In this document: positions 55,336 to 64,000 of the stretch, one piece after another
Position numbering within the stretch: position 1 is the stretch's first letter
Layout of the letters: the number at the start of each line of letters is the position of its first letter
Assembly (NCBI GenBank): GCA_022599775.1
Contig: JAHZLQ010000048.1
Location: 44,153 to 108,152 of the forward strand
Length of the DNA stretch: 64,000 nucleotides
Reading direction: 5' to 3'
Origin: Gammaproteobacteria bacterium
Lineage (GTDB): Bacteria; Pseudomonadota; Gammaproteobacteria; Nevskiales; Nevskiaceae
Notes under the pieces: generated by a model
Databases searched by the model: none
The model's input: the letters and a program-made list of their open reading frames with translations, nothing else
What the model was told of the DNA's origin: nothing
Position numbers and translations under genes: made by a program

Positions 55336-57027
55336 CTACAGGGGCTGAACCGAACCGGTGCGGAGCTGCGCGCCGAAGCGGTCCTGCAATGCACGCACGT
55401 TCGGATCCTGCGCGATCGCCGCCTCCGCGGCCGCCTGCCGGGCCGCGGCCCGGCGCCGGTCACGCTCCATCGGCGTGCGGGTCGCCGTCTCGTTCATCTC
55501 GATCGCCAGCATGAGCGGCCGACCCTGCGCCTTAGACAGGGCGTCCTGAATCAGCTGACGGCGCTCATCCTGCAACAGATGCTCGAAGCTGCCCAGCAGC
55601 CCGAGCCGAATCCGATCGTCATCCTGAGCGATCCAGGCGCAATGACGCGCGAGGCCGCGCACGAAGCCTTCGAGTTCCAGGGTTTCGACCTGATCGGCCC
55701 AGTGTTCGTCTTCGGGCGAAAAGGCGTCGCCGGCATCATTGTTCGCAGATGGCGCGGCGGTTGCCTGTGCCGCTGCGGGCTCCGGCCGCACCAGCTGAAC
55801 CGGGGATCGGGCCGGCGGCGCGGCATCGTTCCTGGCCGCCGATGCGCTGGCAGCGCTGGCCGCATTCGAGCGCGGCGAGCTGCCCGAGCCCCCGGAACGC
55901 CCGCCCGACGCGCCCGCCCCGGCGCCGACGGGCGCCGGCGGCACATCAACCGGACGAAACGTCATCATCCGCAGCACGGTCATTTCAAAACCGAGCCGCG
56001 GGTCCGGCGTCCACGGCAGGTCGCGACGGCCGGTGATGGCGATCTGATAGTAAAGCTGCACGTCCTCGGCCGGCAGGGACTGCGCCAGCTCGACCAGCGT
56101 GTCGTCATCGTCCTCGTTGCGCGCTTTCGGCAGCAATTGCAGGACGGCGATCCGCTGCAGGATCGCGGAAAGATCATCGCTCAGCGCCGAAAAATCCGGC
56201 GCCATTTCGTCAATCCGCTGAAAACCCGCCAGCAGACGGTCCGAATCGGCCGCCGCCACGGCACCGATCAGCTCCAGCAACAGACGCCGCCCGCCGCTGC
56301 CCAGCATGTCGTCGATCTGCGCCACGCTGAGCGAGCTGCCACCGGCAAACACCAGGGCCTGATCGAGCAGCGACAAACCGTCGCGCATCGAACCGTCGGC
56401 GGCGCGTGCCAGCTCGGCCAGCGCCGGGGATTCGAAGGTCACGCCCTCTTCGGCCAGCACGCGCTCCATCAGACTGCGAATCGAGCCCGTGGGAAAGCGC
56501 TTGAGATGGAACTGCAGACAGCGCGACAACACCGTGATCGGCAGCTTCTGCGGATCGGTGGTCGCGAGAATGAATTTGACGTGTGGCGGCGGCTCCTCAA
56601 GCGTCTTGAGCAGCGCGTTGAACGAGTGCCCGGACAGCATGTGGACCTCGTCGATCAGATAGACCTTGTAGCGCCCGCGCACCGGCGCGTACTGGACGTT
56701 GTCCAGCATCGAACGCGTGTCCTCGACCTTGGTGCGACTGGCCGCGTCGATTTCCAGCAAATCGACGAAACGGCCTTCGTCGACTTCGCGACAGGACGAG
56801 CATTCGCCACAAGGATTGGCGCTGACGCCGATCTCGCAGTTCAGGGACTTGGCGACGATACGCGCCAGCGTGGTCTTGCCAACGCCACGCGTGCCGGTCA
56901 GCAGGATCGCGGGATGCAGGCGGTCAGTATCGAGCGCATGCGTCAGCGCCTGGACCACGTGCGGTTGGCCGACGACATCCTCGAAGCGCCGAGGCCGCCA
57001 CTTGCGTGCGAGTGCGAGGTAGCTCAT
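55336..57027 (-). CDS. dnaX: DNA polymerase III subunits gamma and tau
   Basis: The clamp-loader ATPase, 563 residues. The Walker A motif is [16 protein letters not shown] (about residues 42-57), the zinc module [11 protein letters not shown], Walker [12 protein letters not shown], the sensor-1 [13 protein letters not shown] and arginine-finger-region [11 protein letters not shown]. Residues ~370-430 are a Pro/Ala/Ser-rich linker, and the C-terminal tau-like domain follows. The start is at [16 protein letters not shown] see no clear programmed-frameshift signal, so gamma production is uncertain. Confidence 0.97.
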   Translation of the reverse strand: MSYLALARKWRPRRFEDVVGQPHVVQALTHALDTDRLHPAILLTGTRGVGKTTLARIVAKSLNCEIGVSANPCGECSSCREVDEGRFVDLLEIDAASRTKVEDTRSMLDNVQYAPVRGRYKVYLIDEVHMLSGHSFNALLKTLEEPPPHVKFILATTDPQKLPITVLSRCLQFHLKRFPTGSIRSLMERVLAEEGVTFESPALAELARAADGSMRDGLSLLDQALVFAGGSSLSVAQIDDMLGSGGRRLLLELIGAVAAADSDRLLAGFQRIDEMAPDFSALSDDLSAILQRIAVLQLLPKARNEDDDDTLVELAQSLPAEDVQLYYQIAITGRRDLPWTPDPRLGFEMTVLRMMTFRPVDVPPAPVGAGAGASGGRSGGSGSSPRSNAASAASASAARNDAAPPARSPVQLVRPEPAAAQATAAPSANNDAGDAFSPEDEHWADQVETLELEGFVRGLARHCAWIAQDDDRIRLGLLGSFEHLLQDERRQLIQDALSKAQGRPLMLAIEMNETATRTPMERDRRRAAARQAAAEAAIAQDPNVRALQDRFGAQLRTGSVQPL

Positions 57028-57031
57028 TGCT

Positions 57032-57131
57032 GCGTGAGGCGGTAAGCGTGAGGCGTGAGGCGTGCGCCACAAAGCCGCAGATCATTCGGACAACGAAGCA
57101 CCTTGGGCCTCACACCTCTCGCCTCACGAAA
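57032..57131. repeat. Inverted GTGAGGC repeat element upstream of dnaX
   Basis: Three gcgtgaggc units (57032-57061) face two gcctcac units (57107-57113 and 57121-57127). The architecture is the same as the GGGACCC element at 1481-1618: short tandem units arranged as inverted arms around a ~45-nt core. It lies between the dnaX start and the SRP RNA gene. Confidence 0.6.
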
Positions 57132-57139
57132 TTGGAGGC

Positions 57140-57241
<102 letters not shown>

Positions 57242-57325
57242 ACCATTGACGAAACGGACGCGAATTTTGCCTGATCCGGTGCCGCGCTGCACGGCGCCGT
57301 ATCAAAATCGTGCATCCAACCGGGA

Positions 57326-58450
57326 TCAGAAGCGCCAGTCCAGCGCCTGCCGCGCCTGCAGATACTCATAGTCCAGGGCCTCGGCGACTGCCTTGTAGGT
57401 CACTTTGTGGAAGTACACGTTCAGGCCTTCCAACAGATTCGCATCGTCCTGCAGCGCCTTGCGGTAGCCCTTGTCCGCCAGTGACAGCACGTACGGCATC
57501 GTCGCATTGGTCAAGGCGAAGGTGGACGTGCGCGCCACGCCGCCCGGCATGTTGGCCACGCAGTAATGCACCACACCGTCGACGATATACGTGGGGTCCT
57601 GATGCGTCGTGGCGCGGCTGGTCTCGAAACAGCCGCCCTGATCGATCGCCACGTCCACGATCACCGCGCCATTCTTCATCTGCTTGAGCATGTCGCGCGT
57701 CACCAGCTTGGGTGCCGCGGCGCCGGGAATCAGCACGGCGCCGATCACCAGATCGGCCTTGAGCGCATATTCCTCCAGCGCATCGACCGTTGAATAGATC
57801 GTATTGAGCCGGCCCTGGAACAGCGAATCCAGATAGTTCAGGCGCGACAGCGAGCGGTCCAGAATCGTGACGTTGGCGCCCATGCCCACGGCGATGCGCG
57901 CCGCGTTGTAGCCCACCACGCCGCCGCCGATGATGGCGACCTCCGCCGGAGCCACGCCGGGCACACCGCCCATCAGCAGACCCACACCACCCTGTGCCTT
58001 CTCCAGAGCATGCGCACCGGCCTGAATCGACATGCGCCCCGCCACTTCGCTCATCGGCGCCAGCAAGGGCAGCCCGCCCTTGCCGTCGATCACCGTCTCA
58101 TACGCGATCGCGACGCAACCCGATTCCACCAAGCCTTTGGTCTGCTCGGGATCCGGCGCCAGATGAAGATAGGTGAACAGCAACTGGCCTTCGCGCAGCT
58201 GTGCATATTCGGAAGGCTGGGGTTCCTTCACCTTCACCACCATGTCGGCCGTCGCGAAGATTTCTTCCGGGGTGTCGACCAGCACCGCACCGGCGTTGAG
58301 ATACTGCTCGTCATACAGACCGATCGCCTCACCCGCCGCTTTCTGGATCATCACCTGATGACCACGCCCCGCGAGTTCACGAACGCCGGACGGCGTCAGA
58401 CCCACGCGGTATTCGTGATTCTTGATTTCCTTCGGAACGCCGATAAGCAT
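57326..58450 (-). CDS. ald: Alanine dehydrogenase
   Basis: NAD-dependent L-alanine dehydrogenase, 374 residues, reversibly converting alanine to pyruvate and ammonia. It has MLIGVPKEIKNHEYRVGLTP, the catalytic-Lys segment VVKVKEPQPSEY, LLFTYLHLAPD (catalytic His), the NAD fold VAIIGGGVVGYNAARIAVGM, and DVAIDQGGCFETSRATTHQD. Length matches the family. It is monocistronic between the SRP RNA and the Ig-repeat lipoprotein gene. Confidence 0.97.
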   Translation of the reverse strand: MLIGVPKEIKNHEYRVGLTPSGVRELAGRGHQVMIQKAAGEAIGLYDEQYLNAGAVLVDTPEEIFATADMVVKVKEPQPSEYAQLREGQLLFTYLHLAPDPEQTKGLVESGCVAIAYETVIDGKGGLPLLAPMSEVAGRMSIQAGAHALEKAQGGVGLLMGGVPGVAPAEVAIIGGGVVGYNAARIAVGMGANVTILDRSLSRLNYLDSLFQGRLNTIYSTVDALEEYALKADLVIGAVLIPGAAAPKLVTRDMLKQMKNGAVIVDVAIDQGGCFETSRATTHQDPTYIVDGVVHYCVANMPGGVARTSTFALTNATMPYVLSLADKGYRKALQDDANLLEGLNVYFHKVTYKAVAEALDYEYLQARQALDWRF

Positions 58451-58574
58451 TGCCGGGTTCGCCTCTCGCCAGTAAAGCGCGATTCAAACCCGGCGGCATG
58501 AATTTGACAAGGGCCTGCGACGAATCCCAGTGGTCCAGCCCCGGCCACAGGGCCGGACCACCTATGCGAATCCG
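58451..58574. other. Short gap, nothing recognised
   Basis: The 124 nt between ald and the downstream end of the giant lipoprotein gene have no gene. A weak GC-rich inverted repeat (ccggcca...ggccgga-like, about 58535-58557) near the lipoprotein stop could be its terminator. Confidence 0.35.
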
Positions 58575-61500
58575 CTACGGGGCACTGACTGTGATTGAAG
58601 CGCTAGCATCCAGGCCGACACAATTTACAGTCGCTTGGTCACCGTTGACGATGTTCATACCACTGACCGAAATACGAACCGAGCCATGGCCGGAAACGCC
58701 CGTCGCGGAATCGCCATCGGAATTTCCGAGAACATCGGCAGCGACCGAAAAATCGCTGTTGTCATCGCGACTAACCTCACTGACAAAGCAACCGAGACCG
58801 GTGTACGGCAACGGAATCGTATCGCCACCATCACGCAGCAGTAGGTCGACGGTTGCCGAACCTCCACCGCCCAATACCACCGTCGCCGGAGACGGCGACA
58901 GCGTGGCCCCAGCAATCGCCTTGAAGCAGAACTGCTCCTGATCGATCGCAATGGCGTTGCTGCCGGCGCTGGCCACGGTGATGACCTGGCGGGACTGCGG
59001 CACCGTGCCACGACGGTCACGATCCGAATAGGCTCGGTCGACGAACGGATAGCCATAGCACCCGGTGAGGATGGTGCGCACATTGGCCGGATAGGCTAGA
59101 CGCAATTCAGCAATTCCCTCCTTCACGATGCCCGTTCCCGGCGTCAGGCCGCCCTCTTCGTCGAGCCCGAAAATCTGCACGCCCAGCAGAGAGGCGCCAA
59201 CAAACATCTCGCGACCGCTTTCGCTGGTCATGTAGTTTTGCTGGGCACTCAATTGTGTGGCGCTGTCCACGTTGTCGACTAGGCGGCGCTTGTCGTTAGT
59301 GGTGGCGTTGCGCAACAGGACCAAGTCTCCGGTCTGGATCGTACGGTCCGTTCCATTTCGCAGGCTCGGACTGGTGAAATCGCTGGCATCCGCCTGAAGG
59401 CTCGGCGCGGAACAACCGGTCGCCTCGCCGTCAGGCAAGGGTTCGGTCGTACAACGCCGACGGATCAGGCTGGTACCCGAGCGGTTCAGCTGGGGGGCTC
59501 CCGCGGTCTTGTCGCCGGTGTTGTCATGCATCATGACCGAATCCATGACGGCGAAGTTAACCACTGTGCCATCCGGCACTGCATTGCCGTAGCGATCGGT
59601 GACGTCGACCTTGCCGATAAGCCGGTAGTTGCCGTTGTCGAGATTCTCCACCGCACCGGTGATCGGCCCGGAGAACACGATCGTATGCGGTGGACCGCCG
59701 GCGATCGATACCTGCGGCAGACTGGCTCGGGCACTGATACTGGTGCCGTCAAAGTCGAGAACCGAGAATTCAATCTCGACGATACCGGACGCCGTCCCGC
59801 TCAATAGCGTCAAGACCGCAACGCCGTCCCGGGTGCGGACATTGAGCGTGTCCGAAGTGCCGCTACTGATGACAGTTCCGTCTGCGTCGCGTCCGGCAAT
59901 CGCCTCACCGCCGCCCGGCCGGGTGACGAATCGCGCTTGCAGGTTATTTAGCGAACCGTTGCCGTAGAGCGACTCGTCGATGACATTGCCAGCAGAGTCG
60001 AGCACGGTCACGGTGATCGAGGTCTGATCGTTCTGCCCGACGCCGGCCACGCTCAGTGACGGATCGACAACGACGAAACGGATCGAAGCCGGATCGCCAG
60101 TGCTGGCGGACTCGAAGCTGACTTCCGTCGAAAGTCCGGGCAGATCCTGAACGCTAATGGTCGCCGTTCCCGGCGAACTCGGAGAACGCAGTTCCAGACT
60201 GGCCCGCCCGCTGGCGAGGATGGCGGTATTGCCGGAAACGAAGGCGCCAGCCGTAGTCAGCAGGCGAACCGTACGACCATCCGGCAAGGGATTATCGAAA
60301 CGGTCGTTCAGTACCACGGTTACCGTCGTCGTCGAAACCCCATCGGAAAGCAGCGTCGTCGGATTGGCCGTAATACTCGAATGGCCGGCATCGGCTGCGG
60401 CCGGGACGACCTGAAGCTGATCTTCGTCGGAAATCCCGGCCACCGCGGCCCGCATCGATAGTGTGGTCGCGAAGTTCGGTGGTGTTAGCTGAACGCGCGC
60501 CCGCCCTGTCGCGTCGGTTGTCGCCGTAGTGCTGGACAGACTGCCCGCCGTCGTTGTGAATATCACGCTGGCGCCTGTCACCGGGTTGCCGGCAGGATCG
60601 GCCACAAGGGCATCGACCGCGACGTCGCCGTCTCCGGCCGCGATCGAGTCCGTCCCCAAATTTAGGGTGAGCTGCGCCACCAGCGCATTGGCTGCGCTGG
60701 ATACCACAGTTGCCGTCCCGTTCTTACCGCCTGCGGTTGCGACATTGATCGTATCTGTGCCCGCCGTTGGTCCGGTTTGATAAGCAACCGTCGCCCTACC
60801 ATTACCATCCGTCGTGGCGGTAGCCGACACCAGAGTTCCACCGGTGTTATTGCCGACAATCGAGAACAGCAACTGTTCATCGGACACCGGATTGGCATTG
60901 GCATCCAATATCGTCGCCGTCAGTGTGGTGCTGCCGCCAATCACCACCGCGCCCGGACTCGGCGAAAGCGAGACACTGTCCGGTTCACCCGGCAGGAACT
61001 GCACCGAAGTGGACGCCGACAACCCCGGCACCGTGGCTGTGATCGCCGCTGAACCAATCGCTGTCGGCGACTGCAATCGCACCGTCGCGGTCCCGGATGG
61101 GTCCGTTGTCGCATCAGCCGGCGACAAGGTTCCGGCTGAAGTCCGGAACATGACCGGTGCATTGCTGACCGGCGCGCCATTGGAATCGAAGACCGTGGCG
61201 ATCAGGGTTGTCGAATCCGTGCCATTGGCAACAATGCTGTCATTCGCAGGCTGCACATCGAGCATGCCGAGTTGCACTGTCACGGCGATATCGATGCTTT
61301 TCGCCGTCAGCGATGCCACGCGTGCACGCACCGTGTCGGTCACCGCTGTAAACGTGTTCGACCCCGCTGTGTAGCTCGTCGTCGCGCGTCCGTTCGCATC
61401 CGTGACCACACTGGTGCTTGCCAGCGTCGCCCCGGAATTGTCCGTTGGCAGGTCGAACAGGACTGTCGTGCCCGACACCGGGTTGCCGTCGGCGTCCAAT

Positions 61501-63779
61501 ACCGAAGCCTGCACAATGCTCGTACCGCCAATCGGCACGACGACCGGCGACGCACTCAATTCGACCCGTGACGCCGCACCGGCAACAAAACCAACCGTCG
61601 CCTGGTCAGACTTTCCGCCCGCGAACGCACGAACCGTCGCTGTGCCGATGGTGTCCGTCGCGTTGAGCGTCACTTCGGCAATACCCGAGGCATTGGTCGT
61701 CGCACTGTCGGCACTCAGTGTCCCCAGCGTGCTCGCAAAACTGACGCTCACCCCCGACAGTGGGCCGCTGTCCCCGGAGATCGTCGCCCGCAGCGTCGTG
61801 CTACCGCCCACCGGTACTTCATCCGCCCCCGGCGTCAGCACAATATCGGTCACCGATTCGGCAGCCGGGTCCACGCTCAGGGTCGCCGTGCCCGACACGC
61901 CCGATGCGGTGGTCACGGTCAGCGGCACGCTGGTCGGGCTGCCATCCGGCGTGTATGCCAGTTGCGCCACACCGTCCGCGCTCGTCACCGCCGAGGCCGC
62001 ATTCGTCCCCATCGACGCGAAACTGCCTGCCCCACTCGGCGCCGAGAAGTCCACGCGCTGGTTACCCACCGCGTTGCCGTTGGCGTCCGTCACCCGCGCC
62101 ACCACCGTCGTCGCCCGGTTCGGCGCCACCGTCGACGGGGCCAGACTCACGGCCACCGCAGACGGCACACCCGCTGTAAATGCCACCTGCACATTACTGG
62201 AAAATCCACCCGAGCTCGCCGTCACTGTCGCTGTGCCGACACGCGATGAGCTCTGCAACGTGACTTGGGCAACGCCCGACGCATTTGTCATAGCGCTCAA
62301 AGCGCTGAGCGTCCCCAGTGTAGTGCCGAAATTTACCGGGATACCGCTGATTGCTCCGGCATCGGTCACGACAGTCGCGCGTAGGACCGTCGTGCTTCCC
62401 CCTGCAGCTATCGTTGCTGCTCCGGATGAAATATTCACCGCCGATATCGTGGCCGCCGCAGTGCTAACGTCTATTGACGCGTTCGCACTCACCCCATTGG
62501 CCATCCGCGCCTGAATCGTTTGCGCCCCGGTGCCAGACGACGTGAACGTCGTCATGGCCTCACCGTTGCTGTTGGTGGCGACGGTCGTGCTCGATAAACG
62601 TCCGCTGCCCGACGTCGAAAAGGATATTGTCTCTCCGGGGACGCGATTGCCGTTCTCATCGGCTACGACGGCCAAAACGGATGCATTAGCGCCTGGAGCA
62701 ATCGACGTCGGAGCTACGCTGAGCGTAATCACGCTTGCATCTGCCGGCACGAAGTCCAAGGCGGAGGTAGCGCTGTATCCCGCTGCGGATGCAGTAACAG
62801 TGACCGAGCCAGCGATCGTGCCCGCCCGCAAAACCACCTGCGCAACCCCATCTGAATTGGTGATTGAACTGCTGGCCGAAAGGCTACCCGCCGATGCAGA
62901 AAAACTGACGATCAGTCCGCTGACTGCAGCCCCTTCAGTGTCGGTCACCGTCGCGCGCAACGCGACCGTAGACGCCCCGTCGGCGACCAGACTGTCGGCC
63001 CCCGTCGTCAGCTCCAGACTTCCCGCAAGCACTGCACTGGCGCTAATCGTCAGATCAGCCGTGGCGAACAATCCTCCGGCTGTCTGGCCGCGCAGCGTAT
63101 CGACGCCGGAGCTGGAGCCGGCCGTATAAGTCGTTAGCGCCCGTCCGTTCACGTCCGTACTAACCTGAACGTCGGAAAAGATACCCCCGCTTTCATTCTG
63201 TACGTTATCGAAGCGAACAGCTTCGTTGGCGATCGGATTGCCATTGGAATCCAGAGCCTGCACAGAGACAGTCGCGGGCTTGTCCGGTCGTACGGACGAC
63301 GGCGACAACGAAAATATAAGTCTGCTGGTATTGGCCGCAATGAAATCCACAGAAGCCGTCGCGGAAATTGCGGTATCGGGATGTCGCGCGGTAACCGTCG
63401 CTCGCCCGACAATCGTAGACGACGTCAACCGAATGGTGGCAATCCCACTGGAGTCAGTACTCGCGGAAGTCTCTGACAGCGTCCCGGCAGTTGTGGAAAA
63501 CGTAACGGTTTCGCCATCGACGCCGTTACCGTCAGCATCCCGAACCACGGCGCTTAATACGGCCGTGGATTCACCGTCAGCAAGTATCTGCGGCTGGGCG
63601 CTGCTTAGGACTAGGGCGGCGACAGGACCGACACCCCCGTTGTCACCGCCGCCATCCCCCCCGTCTCCACCATCATCGAAGCCACCGCCATCCGACGAAA
63701 AGCCGCCGCCACCACCACAGGCCGCGAGTGCGGACACCAGCAACAGGGCGAATGCCCCCCGAATCCCCCGAACGCGCAT
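58575..63779 (-). CDS. Giant lipoprotein with alternating Ig-like (Big_1) repeats
   Basis: A 1734-residue surface protein. The N-terminus is a lipoprotein signal (MRVRGIRGAFALLLVSALAAC; lipobox SALAAC) followed by a Gly/Asp-rich linker of about 30 residues. Residues ~35-1230 are about twelve ~95-residue Big_1/invasin-type Ig-like repeats, alternating between an A type (TAGTLS..TDSSGIATIRL) and a B type (NSGGIFS..TDVNGRALTTY). The last ~450 residues are less regular, with Cys residues (ILTGCYGYPF; LGCFVSEVS). I chose the ATG at 63779 with a GGGGA site over a GTG at 63797. Ligand unknown; probably an adhesin or surface stalk. Confidence 0.88.
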   Translation of the reverse strand: MRVRGIRGAFALLLVSALAACGGGGGFSSDGGGFDDGGDGGDGGGDNGGVGPVAALVLSSAQPQILADGESTAVLSAVVRDADGNGVDGETVTFSTTAGTLSETSASTDSSGIATIRLTSSTIVGRATVTARHPDTAISATASVDFIAANTSRLIFSLSPSSVRPDKPATVSVQALDSNGNPIANEAVRFDNVQNESGGIFSDVQVSTDVNGRALTTYTAGSSSGVDTLRGQTAGGLFATADLTISASAVLAGSLELTTGADSLVADGASTVALRATVTDTEGAAVSGLIVSFSASAGSLSASSSITNSDGVAQVVLRAGTIAGSVTVTASAAGYSATSALDFVPADASVITLSVAPTSIAPGANASVLAVVADENGNRVPGETISFSTSGSGRLSSTTVATNSNGEAMTTFTSSGTGAQTIQARMANGVSANASIDVSTAAATISAVNISSGAATIAAGGSTTVLRATVVTDAGAISGIPVNFGTTLGTLSALSAMTNASGVAQVTLQSSSRVGTATVTASSGGFSSNVQVAFTAGVPSAVAVSLAPSTVAPNRATTVVARVTDANGNAVGNQRVDFSAPSGAGSFASMGTNAASAVTSADGVAQLAYTPDGSPTSVPLTVTTASGVSGTATLSVDPAAESVTDIVLTPGADEVPVGGSTTLRATISGDSGPLSGVSVSFASTLGTLSADSATTNASGIAEVTLNATDTIGTATVRAFAGGKSDQATVGFVAGAASRVELSASPVVVPIGGTSIVQASVLDADGNPVSGTTVLFDLPTDNSGATLASTSVVTDANGRATTSYTAGSNTFTAVTDTVRARVASLTAKSIDIAVTVQLGMLDVQPANDSIVANGTDSTTLIATVFDSNGAPVSNAPVMFRTSAGTLSPADATTDPSGTATVRLQSPTAIGSAAITATVPGLSASTSVQFLPGEPDSVSLSPSPGAVVIGGSTTLTATILDANANPVSDEQLLFSIVGNNTGGTLVSATATTDGNGRATVAYQTGPTAGTDTINVATAGGKNGTATVVSSAANALVAQLTLNLGTDSIAAGDGDVAVDALVADPAGNPVTGASVIFTTTAGSLSSTTATTDATGRARVQLTPPNFATTLSMRAAVAGISDEDQLQVVPAAADAGHSSITANPTTLLSDGVSTTTVTVVLNDRFDNPLPDGRTVRLLTTAGAFVSGNTAILASGRASLELRSPSSPGTATISVQDLPGLSTEVSFESASTGDPASIRFVVVDPSLSVAGVGQNDQTSITVTVLDSAGNVIDESLYGNGSLNNLQARFVTRPGGGEAIAGRDADGTVISSGTSDTLNVRTRDGVAVLTLLSGTASGIVEIEFSVLDFDGTSISARASLPQVSIAGGPPHTIVFSGPITGAVENLDNGNYRLIGKVDVTDRYGNAVPDGTVVNFAVMDSVMMHDNTGDKTAGAPQLNRSGTSLIRRRCTTEPLPDGEATGCSAPSLQADASDFTSPSLRNGTDRTIQTGDLVLLRNATTNDKRRLVDNVDSATQLSAQQNYMTSESGREMFVGASLLGVQIFGLDEEGGLTPGTGIVKEGIAELRLAYPANVRTILTGCYGYPFVDRAYSDRDRRGTVPQSRQVITVASAGSNAIAIDQEQFCFKAIAGATLSPSPATVVLGGGGSATVDLLLRDGGDTIPLPYTGLGCFVSEVSRDDNSDFSVAADVLGNSDGDSATGVSGHGSVRISVSGMNIVNGDQATVNCVGLDASASITVSAP

Positions 63780-63951
63780 CGATTCCCCACTCGCCACGAG
63801 TGTCGCGGCGTTTTTAAGAGTCGCCGCGATCCTAATTCAAAAGCGCCAATCGCAACAAGCAATTCCGACACTTAGGCAAAGCGTTTTCGAGACTTCGGAT
63901 GAGATTGAGCAGGTAGCGGACGAGCGGCGACCGTCAAATGTCGTGAAAATG

Positions 63952-63978
63952 AAAAAGGCCCGTAAAACGGGCCTTTTT
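63952..63978. terminator. Strong bidirectional terminator near the right edge
   Basis: An aaaaaggcccg stem (63952-63962) pairs with cgggccttttt (63968-63978) around a short loop, with T runs on both strands. It ends a gene from beyond the window or insulates the lipoprotein promoter. The stretch 63798-63951 holds no recognised gene. Confidence 0.85.
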
Positions 63979-64000
63979 CATTGTTGCTTGGTGGGCTGCC

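Noticed and set aside
55336..57027. Programmed frameshift for the gamma subunit in dnaX
   Set aside because: I did not find a clear A-rich slippery heptamer with a downstream stem, so only the full-length product is annotated.
58575..63779. Contractile or RTX-type secreted toxin
   Set aside because: No nonapeptide RTX repeats or secretion-system genes; the lipobox and Ig-like repeats indicate an anchored surface lipoprotein.

Overview
This window is chromosomal DNA of a GC-rich Gammaproteobacterium. Its backbone is the gammaproteobacterial run rpsB-tsf-pyrH-frr-uppS-cdsA-dxr-rseP-bamA-skp-lpxD-fabZ-lpxA-lpxB-rnhB, divergent from map-glnD-dapD, together with an ileS-lspA-ispH block next to a fimU/pilV/pilW/pilX/pilY1/pilE minor-pilin cluster, as in Pseudomonas. 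Intergenic inverted repeats built of GGGACCC-like and GTGAGGC-like units suggest a Xanthomonadales/Nevskiales-type lineage. That placement is inference.

Layout. 1-14138 (minus): translation (S2, EF-Ts, UMP kinase, RRF), isoprenoid and phospholipid synthesis (dxr, uppS, cdsA), envelope biogenesis (rseP, bamA, skp) and lipid A (lpxD, fabZ, lpxA, lpxB), ending in a truncated rnhB. 14520-19043 (plus): map, glnD, dapD. 19091-26600: an M1 lipoprotein peptidase, a DUF2721 membrane protein, dapE, a YheT-like hydrolase, a cNMP-binding patatin phospholipase and class I aldolase. 26751-29454: tRNA-Ser(UGA) followed by a 2.6-kb decayed mobilizable island with 18-19 bp direct repeats of the tRNA 3' end, multi-hairpin repeat elements, mobC, a broken relaxase and a PIN toxin-antitoxin pair. 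29500-30732: diheme cytochrome c and tRNA-Thr(CGU).

30827-40148 (plus): type IV pilus minor-pilin operon with the 1683-residue PilY1. 40202-46486 (minus): ispH, lspA, an unrecognised membrane protein, ileS, ribF, orn. 46600-50384 (plus): CBS, a HAD hydrolase, a cystathionine gamma-lyase/synthase (together probably reverse transsulfuration) and a pterin dehydratase. 50437-53575 (plus): a three-gene cluster (GTP cyclohydrolase II-like, DUF1688, upp) matching the core of the URC uracil-catabolism pathway known from yeasts. This is the most interesting metabolic system here. 53722-54238: a second toxin-antitoxin pair. 54338-58450 (minus): recR, ybaB, dnaX, the 4.5S SRP RNA gene and ald. 58575-63779 (minus): a giant lipoprotein of alternating Ig-like repeats. 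The right edge carries a strong terminator.

Most genes are housekeeping. The accessory or poorly described parts are the tRNA-Ser island, the URC cluster, the Ig-repeat lipoprotein, the two TA modules and the structured intergenic repeats.
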